Assembly: GCA_030601745.1 (NCBI GenBank)
Contig: JAUWBI010000004.1
Coordinates: 1-64,000 of the forward strand
Direction: 5' to 3'
Source: Phycisphaerae bacterium
GTDB taxonomy: Bacteria > Planctomycetota > Phycisphaerae > Sedimentisphaerales > Anaerobacaceae
DNA: 64,000 nt
The notes below the pieces were generated by a model. It saw nothing but the letters and a program-made list of their open reading frames with translations, was not told the DNA's origin and ran no database searches. A program made the translations under genes and the position numbers. This document shows, piece after piece, positions 31,606 through 42,100 of the stretch. The stretch's first letter is position 1, and each line of letters begins with the position of its first letter.

Positions 31606-33144
31606 ATGAATGGTTTTTCAAGACGATGGTATTCGCCGCCCGACCTATTTGGCGATGCTCCCTTGAGGCGAATAAGAAGGCGTTTAATGAAACCGCCTGA
31701 CTTAACAAGAGCAGGACAACCGCCTATACTTGAAGCAGCCACGCCCACAGCACTTGCACCACGACCAGGAGAGGTGCCGACAAGAGTCGCACCGGAATTA
31801 GGCTATGAGGATTACCTTAAAAGATATAATATTAGAAATCCCGAAGACCCACGACACAGATATGATTATCGTGCTGCTTTTGAAGCAGGCATTACCCCAA
31901 CAAAATGGAGAGATTTGCCAGAAGCGGAAAGATTACAAGATTTAGAACAAATCCGTAAAGGGTTACGGGAACCTATACCAGAAGAAGGGTATATGTGGCC
32001 GGATGAATTTAAGGTAACACCTGATTTAACTTATGAAGATTACAAGGCACAACCGCCAAGTTTAAGATTTGCAGGTATTCAGCCAAGCGAGATGAGTCCC
32101 TACGAAATTGAGGAATACGCTGATGAAATGGCTGCACGAAGAAAAGCTGAAAAGACACAACGAATGCAGGAACTATACGAGCAAAGTAGGGCTGAAGGGA
32201 TGGTATTGCCAGGTGAGACCATTGACCTTGCGCCAACCTATCGATACACTGGAATGCCACGAACAAGACGAGAGGTTGGCAGGTCTATTGATTTGAGGAT
32301 GTTACGTCGAGGGCGTGCAACACCAGAGCAAGTCGCAGGTATAAGAGCAAGGCGCAGGGCGAGATTTACTCCTACCAAAGAGGCTTGGGAAAGGCGAGAA
32401 ACTACAATAGAAGGCGCTAAAATTGCTGATTGGTTGACGGGGCCGAAAGGTGCAATACCGCCAGACCTTACAAGACGTGAATATCCTGAACCGCCAAGTT
32501 TCGAGGAAGAAGTCGCTGGCCTTGAAAAAGTATTGCCGCCGAATTTGCGGGCAATCCGAGCAAGACAACAATATGCGATAGAACGTCCAGAAGCGCCCAC
32601 ATTGCCACGATACGAAACCACAGTAACCCGAAGGATGCCTGGGGGTGTAACGCTTACTCACAAACCGATTAGCGCACCTGAATTTCCTACTGAACTTGAA
32701 ATTGAGCAGGCAAAAGGGAGATTGGCAGCCGAGCAGGCGAGGAAGGCGTATTGGGAACGCCCAACAACTACGCTTTCGCCAATTATGAGAATGGTCGATG
32801 AAGGGCTTTTAACATTTGAAGAGGGAAAAGGCTTGGCAACAAAAGAAAAAGATGACGACCTCACGGAAAAAGACGTGATTAGCATAATGCACACTATCGA
32901 GAGAGCTTTGGCAGCAACCTATACTCCCTTAAACGAGCCATTAGAAGGCAAAGAATATGCGGAGCGCCGAAACTATTACGCTCAACAACTCGAAGTTTAT
33001 AGAAATCGTCTTGACCAAATCCGTGCAGGAAAAACTAAGCCCAACAGAGTAAAAGTAAAAGCCCCTGATGGAACGATAGGCACTTTGCCCTCAAGCCAGA
33101 TAGCAGAGGCCGTAAAAGCAGGCTATCAAGTAATTACAGATTGA
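31606..33144 (+). CDS. hypothetical internal virion protein
   Basis: 512 residues; AAAGGA before ATG. Highly charged, with repeated 'PPDLTR' (residues about 30 and 286) and 'MP.R...RS' motifs and predicted helices separated by Pro-rich linkers. The same 'PPxLTR/PELTR' style continues into the N-terminus of the next giant protein, suggesting co-assembly. No known domain. Confidence 0.45.
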   Translation: MNGFSRRWYSPPDLFGDAPLRRIRRRLMKPPDLTRAGQPPILEAATPTALAPRPGEVPTRVAPELGYEDYLKRYNIRNPEDPRHRYDYRAAFEAGITPTKWRDLPEAERLQDLEQIRKGLREPIPEEGYMWPDEFKVTPDLTYEDYKAQPPSLRFAGIQPSEMSPYEIEEYADEMAARRKAEKTQRMQELYEQSRAEGMVLPGETIDLAPTYRYTGMPRTRREVGRSIDLRMLRRGRATPEQVAGIRARRRARFTPTKEAWERRETTIEGAKIADWLTGPKGAIPPDLTRREYPEPPSFEEEVAGLEKVLPPNLRAIRARQQYAIERPEAPTLPRYETTVTRRMPGGVTLTHKPISAPEFPTELEIEQAKGRLAAEQARKAYWERPTTTLSPIMRMVDEGLLTFEEGKGLATKEKDDDLTEKDVISIMHTIERALAATYTPLNEPLEGKEYAERRNYYAQQLEVYRNRLDQIRAGKTKPNRVKVKAPDGTIGTLPSSQIAEAVKAGYQVITD

Positions 33145-33145
33145 A

Positions 33146-36100
33146 ATGGCAAGATTTGATTTTCAGCCAGAACGAAAGTTTGACTTCAGGCCGATTGAAA
33201 AAAAGTTTGCTTTCAGGCCAGAGCCGCCCGCAGTAACCCAGGTTATAGAAGCTCCAGAGCTTACCCGTATTGACCAACCAGCCCCCACAATAGCCCCAGA
33301 ACCGCCCAGGATGCCCCCTGCTGCGAGAGTTCCTACCGAAAGGCCCGTGATAGCTCCTGAATTGCCTCGCCCCGAATATATAACTACGCCAAGAGATATA
33401 AGACCGCCCGAAATCCCAGACCTTACTCGTATTGCCGAGCCGACCGTTAAGGCAAAACCGTTTAGTTTGTTCGGTAAGTCGTTCATACAACAACTTGCTG
33501 GCCGTCCGGCAATGATGTTGCGTGGTGCTCAAGTTTATACGCCAGGCAAAAGTCTTGGATTAGACCCCTTAATGCAGCAGGCAAGTTTTTATCTTGAATC
33601 GCAAAGAGACCCTGTAATAGCAAAGGAAATCGAGCAAGCTGCCAGAGGCAAACTCTGGCCGATAGGAGACGACCAGAAGTGGTGGAAGGTCGAAAAGAAA
33701 TACCTGCCTGAAACGATAAATGCTTGGGCTGCTAATGTGGGAGCCCAAGTCCCTATTATGCTCATCACGCAAGCGGGCCGAATGTTAGGAAAGGTCGTTG
33801 GTAAACCTGTTGGTGCTGCTGTTGGTGCGGCGGCAGCATTAGTTACCGGCGGCCCCGACCCGACAGACGTTGGAACTGCGCCTATTGTTGCCAAGATAAC
33901 AAGTGGGGTAATAAAGCATCTCGGCGGAGCTGTGCCTTTGGTGGCAATGGAAGCTGGTGGCTTTATGGACGAAGCGGAGAATCTTGCTATTGATAAAGAC
34001 ATCAGCGAAAAATATGCACGAATTTATGGACTCGGCAGCGGGACAATAGAGTACGCCCAATGGTTATTTGTTTTGGGTTCATATCGAAGGCTTGCCAGAC
34101 CAGCCCAGAAAACAATCGTCAAAAAGATACTGATTGAAATTGGTGGCGATGCCGTTGAAGGATTAGAGGAAATCTCGCAGGAAGGTCTGCAAAACAAGCT
34201 GCTTCAAAAAGCCGTTGCTGAAATGAAGCAACGGTATCCTGACTATACAGGCCAAGCCCCGAAAACGTGGGCGGGTTGGAAACGTGCCGGTGCGATTGGC
34301 GCAGGGACAGCGTTTATCACCCGCTTACCAGGGCATGGCCTTACAATGGCCGAGGGTAGATTAGCAAGGCGAAAAATCGTTGAATCCCAAATAGTACCAC
34401 CTGCCGCAGAAGTACCCGAAATAACGCCTGAGCCGCCCATTGCTGGCCCAAAACTCCCTGTGGTAGAACCAACAGAAGTAACAGAACCAATAGAGCCTGA
34501 ATTACAAGAATTATTAAAATCAAAACCAGCAAGCATAAACAAATTCCTGCCAAAAAGCGATACCCGAATAATAACAAAAGAAGGCGAATACACAAATGGT
34601 GTATGGCTTATAAAGAAAGAGTTTGTGCCACCCAAAGTCAAAGAAAGAATTGATGCAGAACCTTCTGGCAGGGAATTGTCGTCTAAAGATATATATCCCG
34701 AAGATGAAGGGAGTTTTTCAGTAGGTATCGTTGGAGTTGCAAACCTTGATTATAAACCTTCTTATGTTTTGCGTAATGCAGAAGGCGTAGAAATTGGAAT
34801 AGATAAAGATTTTTACGATTATCTCGATAAACATATCCCTAATTTCAGACTAACATTCAAAAAAGGAGATGCGCCAGCAGCTATATATTCAGGCCGCCAA
34901 AAAGCAGGTTTGATTATGCCCGTTACTATATCTGAACCAAAATATATTAAACCCTCTGAAGAACCACCCACAATAGCCGCCGAGCCGACCGCAGGCAAAA
35001 AATATGAAGGAAAAGCATACAGGGCCGAAACTGGTTTGGTTATCAAAGGAGAAACTGCTGCTGATGTTGTAAGATATGAGCAGGAGGACCTGGGAAATGA
35101 TTTAGGGGTCTCAGAAGAAAAAATTGCAGAATTAGAAAAGCGTCCTGAAAAGGATATTGTTTGGGTTGCCAGGGACAGGGAAACAGCAGCAAGATATGGC
35201 GAACCAGAAGAAGTAACGGATGCTGTTGTTGGTGGTGAAATAATCGCCGAAATTCCTGATGGTGTTTTAGTTCTCAAGCCCGCCGTTGAAAAAGCAGCAG
35301 AAGTGAAACCCAAATTCAAAGTCACCAGAGCACGTATTCCAATCACCAAAGAAGGAGTAGTGCCGGAAGTGATATCGGAAAAGAGATACACTGCCGAAGG
35401 CGAGGAAATCGAACCCGCCGAGCCTGCCGAAGAACTGTGGAAAATGACCAGGGAAGAATACGAAGCCACGCCTGACTTTCAAAGAATATACGGCAGAACG
35501 GAAGGCAAAAATCGAGAAGCTGCGCTTAGTGTCCACAAGATTGCGGTCGAAGATGCTTTAGCCAAAGGCGAACCCGTCCCCAGCCACGTTCTTGAAAGTT
35601 ACAAAACCGAGGAATGGGCACAAGAGGCCCTCGCCCCAGCCAAGCCAACTGCCGAAATAAAAGCCCCTGTAAGTGATGAGGTAATAAACTTGATAGAGGC
35701 AGGCTTCAAATTGAAAGATGGGCGTATTATCTCAACGGGCCACGTTCACGCTTTGCCTGAAAACATTTCTGTAGAGGATGTTGCAGAGGTTGGTTTCGTT
35801 CGCATTGACACAAATGAGTTTATGAGTAGAGAGGAAACAGAAAAACTTATTGGAACGAGCGATACCACAGAACTTATAAAATTAAAAGAAGCCATAGAGA
35901 AAGCCGAGCCGACTGTAGAGGGGCAGCTCACGAAAAAAGCCTTTGATGATTATTGGGCCGAAGTAGGAGATAAGCCGGAATTGTTAGAGGATGCCGTTTT
36001 AGAATATGTGGCCAACGCTAATCAAGAGTTCAAAGACCTTGAAGACAAGCTGATGGAGATAGAGGAAACTGACCCCGTAGGTCATACCGCCGAACACAAG

Positions 36101-39100
36101 AAAGTGATGGGCCAACTTGATAAAATCCGTGCGGATTTAGAGGCCAAAATCCGAGCCGTTGAGAAGGTTGCACCTGCGAGACCGATACCAAAAGGCATCA
36201 TAGTAAAGCCGCCCGCTGAAAAGCCTGGTGTCGGCACTGTTGATAACATCAATGTAATCGGCCTTGCGGACAGGTTTTCGGAACGGCTAAAGACTATAGA
36301 GGCACCGATTGACAACAGGCAGGTCAAGCAATGGGTGGCTGAGGAATTAGGTGTTTCGGAATCCGAGTTAAGGCCCGAAAAGGGTTACTCCCACAAGAGA
36401 GTACAGGAAGCGATGGAATTGGCCCTTGTAAGGGCAGCCAGGAGCATTGTCGAGGAGAATAGAGGACAGCCTGATGAAACCTTTAGACGTTTACAGCAAT
36501 TATACGAGCGTCAGCCCATCCTTGCAGCTCGAACAGGAATTTCAATCAAAAGGCAGGCATATTCCACGCCGGCACCATTGGCTTTCATAGCTAATGAGCT
36601 TGCACATATAACACCTGACACAATGATTTATGAGCCAACAGCCGGTACGGGTATGCTTACGATCGGTTCCGTTCCGAATATGACCGTTGTCAATGAACTT
36701 GACCCTACCAGAGCGGAAATATTACGTTCACAAGGCTATTACCAGGTCAGCCAAAAAGATGCACGAGCCATATCACCTAAAATCGAAAAGAGCTTTGATG
36801 CCGTCATAATGAATCCGCCTTTTGGAAAACACAAGACCGTTCCTTATGACAAATTCAAGCTATCTCACATTGAGCATATCATAGCCGCCGAGAATCTAAA
36901 AGCGATGAAAGATGAAGGCCGGGCGGTAATGATAATAGCGGCACCCAAGAAAATGGGTAGGTATTCAACCCCTGAATGGGTCTTTGGAAACTACATTTAC
37001 AGCCATTATAACGTTACAGGGGACTTTGAAGTAGCGGGGGATTTGTACCGCAGACAGGGAGCTGCGTGGCCCGTAAGGGTTATAGCAATTCACGGTCGAA
37101 AAAAATCTGAAAAATATGGCCCCAAAAAAGGAATTTTCCGTGCAAATACCTGGGAAGAAGCGTATAATAAGATGAAGGAGATTTTGGCAGATGAGCCGGA
37201 AATTATATATCCCGCCGCCAGAGAGAAGCCTGTCGGCCCTGAGGGTCTTAGGGGTCGAATTGAAAGGCGGCCCGCCGAAGAGTTGGAGCCGGTACGAGAA
37301 CCTGCTGCGGAGCCGATTGAACCGGCTGGCGAAAGACCGGCGGTCGCGCGCAGGCCTGGTGAACGAATTACTGAACGACGCCCTGCTGAACGAAGACCCA
37401 GGGGACGAGTTGTTAGAGTTCCTGCTGGCGAGCGAGAGGTACAGCCAGAACCATTTCGTTTGGCAAAGCCTGTTTTACCTGACCGCAAAGCCCCCTCAAA
37501 AGAGAAAGCTCCTGGCGAACGCCCGGAAAGACCCGCAGTTCGCAAAGCTGAACGAGAACCAGAAGTTGAACGAGTTGAGAAGCGTAAGCCTGTGGGAGTG
37601 GTGGGACCTTCTGCGTTAGGCAAACTTCAAATCCCATACAAACCATCCTCAAAAGCACCAGCGCCAAATGAGAACATTCCTACTTATCTTGAACCTCACG
37701 TTACTGCTGCTCTTGAAAATCTCAAACAAAATGTCGGCGATATAGATGAATATGTCAGGGAGCAATTACAGTATGAATCAAACGAGAGGATGTGGGAGCA
37801 TCTATCGGCCTCACAAGTAGATTCTATTGCATTAGCTTTGGATAAAATTGATAAGCGTTCTGCTATGGTCGTAGGCCATCAGACCGGAGTGGGAAAAGGC
37901 AGGGTTGCCGCCGGTATTGTTAGGCGAGAAATCATTAACGGGCGAAAACCGATATTCTTCACTTCCGGTAAACATTTATTTACTGATTTCTTTCGAGACT
38001 TATTTGATGTCGGATTAACCGAAGACCAAATCAAGCCACTGATGATGAACGCTGACGTTGATATTAAAGACCAGCAAAATAGAGTGATAGTTAAACAACA
38101 CGGCAACCGAGCTGTTGCGGACCAGGCAATTCACAAGGCAATACAAACAAAAGACTATAATTTAGTCTTATCCACCTATCACCAGATTAACACCGAAACG
38201 CGCAAGCAGCGAGCGCAGCTTGCAACTCTTATGCCTGGCAATTTACTTATTCTTGACGAATCACACAACGCCGCCGGCGAGAGTCAAACCGGTGAATATC
38301 TCAAAGAGATACTGATTCCTCATTCAGCGGGAGTTTTATTCAGTTCTGCCACTTACGCAAAGACGCCCAAAACTATGGCTTTATATGCCCGGACGGGACT
38401 TCTGGATGCCTTTGATGGCGATACTGAAAATATGCTCGATGCTGTTCAGACCGGTGGTGAGCCGTATCAAGAAGTTATTGCCGCTGCTCTGGCCCGCGCC
38501 AATTCCTATATACGGACTGAACTGGATTTTTCCGGTATCAAATATGAAACGACTATTGACGCACGACATCTTGATAGAGACGCGGAAAGAGCAGACAGGG
38601 TTACATCTGTTTTAAGAGATATAATTGCATTTGACAATTACTTCGCAAAAGTGATTGTTGACCCTGTAAAGAAGGAAGCGAAGGCACAAGCCAAAAGACG
38701 CAGGGGGCCGGCTATGACTGTCGGCCATACGAACTTTGCCGCAGTCAGCCATAATGCCATCAAACAGATGCTACTTACACTCAAAATAGACGAAACCATA
38801 GAACAGGCAAAACAAGCACTACAGGCCGGCCAGCGCCCCATCATAGCCTTAGAGAATACAATGGGTTCTTTTCTGAAACGCTATGTTGAACAGCACGGAC
38901 TTAACGCCGGTGATATTATTAAGGATTTCGATTATCGTGAAGTCCTGCTCAATATGCTCCGCAACACCCTATCTTACACCATTGTACACGGCTGGGGCGA
39001 TATTGAAGTTATCAAGGTTCCGCTTGAAGAATTGCCATTGGATGCTCAAGACGCATTTCATAGGGCTGAAAACGATATAAAAGAAATGGAGCTGGACTTG

Positions 39101-42100
39101 CCGGGTTCCCCCATTGACGAGATTATCAGCCGACTTGAGGCCGAAGGCCACAAAGTCGGAGAAATAACAGGTCGTGAAATCCGACTAATCAAAAAAGGGA
39201 AAAACGAATACGAATTAGCCCATCGACCTGCAAAAGAGCGCGACAAAACCAGTATAGTATATGATTACAACAATGGCTCCACCGAAGTTCTCGTTGTCAA
39301 TGTCGCAGGCGCCGAGGGAATGAGTGCTCACGCCTCAAGGGATTTCAAAAATCAAGAGAAGCGGGTAATGATAGTTGCTCAACCTGCGGCAGATATTAAC
39401 AAATTCGTCCAGATTCTCGGACGCATCAATCGCAAAGGCCAGGTAATTGACCCTGAATATAAAATCCTGATGACCGCACTTCCGTCTGAGATAAGACCTG
39501 CGGCTATTCTTGAGAACAAGATGCGCTCGCTTAATGCAAATACTTCTGCAAAAACAAAGGGTGCCTATCAGCAGAAAGAAATACCGGATATTCTCAATTT
39601 GTATGGTGAGTACATCACGGCCCAGTATATCATTCAGAACCCCGATATTCTCAAACAGATGGGATTAGACCTTGAAATTAGTAAATATGCCAATGCGATG
39701 TCCGAAGGCAATTATCACGGCCCCTGGAATGAAGATAAGGTGGCAAGACGTTTTACGGGCAGACTTGCCTTGTTATCCACAGACCAGCAGCAGGAATTTT
39801 ATGAGTGGGCCGAGCCGACATTCAATAGTCTAATTGACCTTCTTAATAAAACAGACCAAAACGAGCTTGTCAGCGCCGACAAGGACTACAAAGCCGAATT
39901 GGTAGATTCCAAGACTATATTCGTAGGTGAGCCAGGCAATATCTTTCAAGAGCCGGCCACTTTGGACAAGATGAGCACAGTTCTCGAAGGCCGGCCAATG
40001 ACTACTGTTGAGATTAAAGATGAGGTCCAGCAGGTAGTTGAGGCCGCTAATTTATCAACTCCAAGTGCTTATATGGAGTATATGAGGACGAGAATTGATA
40101 CCGCCTGGGGAGAATATCAAGCAGCTCGTAAGCGCAAGGGCAAAAAGGTACGACAAAGTTCTGTCAATGCCCAGGAGAAAGGGAAAGATATGCTGCGTTA
40201 TCTCAAATTGTCCTCTGTCCGCGCCGATGGCGAGGGTAATCCTTTTGTCCTTTTGGAAATCATAGATTCTTTCGGCAAGAAGGAATACGCAATCAATCCA
40301 GCGGCGCCGAGTAATATTCGGGTTAGAATTGCAATTCCGCATCCTGCCCGGACGGCTGTTATCTCTTTGGGGCAATTTCATAATTCACAGTCTTTTTACG
40401 GCAATCTTGACAAATACTTTAATATTCCCGCTGACCAAAAAGAGGAGCGCTACATAGCCAATGGTAACATCATAGCCGCAATGGGTGTTCTGGTGGGTGA
40501 TAGTGAAAAAGGTAAACAAGTCCGGCCAAAGGTTATCAATTACACAATGGCCGATGGAAGCAGAAGACAGGGCTTGTTGTTACCAAAGACTTATGACCCT
40601 GCTTACGACCTTCCGTCTTCGGTTAATATGATACCCGAAGCTGCGGCGGCTTATCTAATGGAACAACCAACGGGAACAGCACATCTGAAAATGGGCGAAG
40701 CGCGAATAATCAAAGTTGCAACTAACAGCGTTTATATTGAAGTGCCAAAATCCAAAGCTCGTGGTTTGAAATATTTTGGCGATACAGGTCTTAAAGAATT
40801 GGTCGGCGAATTTGAGACCTGGCGACAGGCAATGAGGGCCGATTTCAGTGCTGACATACTTCTTGATGTTTTGAACTATCTGAAAAGCAGGGGCAATGCG
40901 ATAAAAAGCGATGATGCTGCTCCTGAAACGGCGAGGGAATATAATAACGCTCACCGTGATAGAGGCGAAGCGGTAGGATTCGCTGAGCCGGCCAAAGAAA
41001 TAAAAATAGCACTGCAGCGCGGAGTAGCCAGGCCTGCGGATATTTCACAAAGACAAATAATTCAATTTTTGAGCAAAAGTTTTGGTATTCCCATTAGAGG
41101 AATAGCGACTTTCAGAAAGAAAAAGCCTGGCTGGTATAATCAGCGGACTCGCGGCATACGATTGAAAAATGTCAATAGTCTCAGAGTGGCTGCACACGAA
41201 GTTGGACATCATATTGACATATATTTCAATAACAAAGCCAGTGTAAAGATGTCACACGCCTGGTACGGCCTGGGTGCCGAGCTCGTCAGATTGGGTAAAG
41301 CAGTTTATGGAAAGAAAAGACCCAAAGAAGGTTATAAGATGGAAGGCTACGCCGAGTTTGTATTCGGCTGGCTTACCGGAGCCATTGACCTTAAAAAAGA
41401 AGCGCCCCAGATGCTTCAATTTTTTGAGAAAAGCTATCTGAAAGACAATGCCGAGATAGCGGATATTCTCCACACCGCCCGTGATATGATAGACAAATGG
41501 AAAGAGCAGGGCGCCGAGGCCAGGTTCGATTCGCAGATAGGCCAGAAATTAAGACCTGAAAAGAATTGGAAAGAAAGGTTTAGTCTGTGGTTCCAGACGG
41601 CGTTTACCGATGTATCAGCGCCTATACAGAGAGCTTTACACGAGAACATTCCTGCAAGAAGCATTTGGTTCGGCAGTAAAGACCCTGGATTTCTATATCA
41701 ATTCTTCGCGCAGACCGAAGGTGCGAGGGCGATAACGATGGTGGAAGAACACACCATAGACCTTTGGGGCAATCCTACCGGAAAGTCTCTGCGTGCAGTT
41801 CTAAAACCAGTAGCACACCAGATAAAGGATTTTGTTCGCTATGTCGTAGCGGCCAGGGCGATAAATCTAAATGCCAGAGAAATCGAATCGGGATTTGATA
41901 TAGAAGATGCTGTCTATATCTTCAAGAAATACGATTCCCCACAATGGAGAAAAGCAGCTCACGAACTGACCGAGTGGAACCATAGGATTCTGGATTATCT
42001 TGTTCAGGCCGGCGGCCTCGAAGAAGAAGCTGCAAAACAGATGAGAGAGCTTAATCCTATTTATGTCCCCTTTTTGCGGAGCTTTGCGCCCGGGGAGAAA

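Noticed and set aside
33163-34641. Several minus-strand ORFs of 84-137 codons
   Set aside because: All lie opposite the giant reading frame and mirror its codon bias; no ribosome sites or domains.
37090-37623. 177-codon ORF antisense to the giant gene
   Set aside because: Ser/Arg/Gly-rich shadow of the Pro/Glu/Arg linker with no ribosome site.
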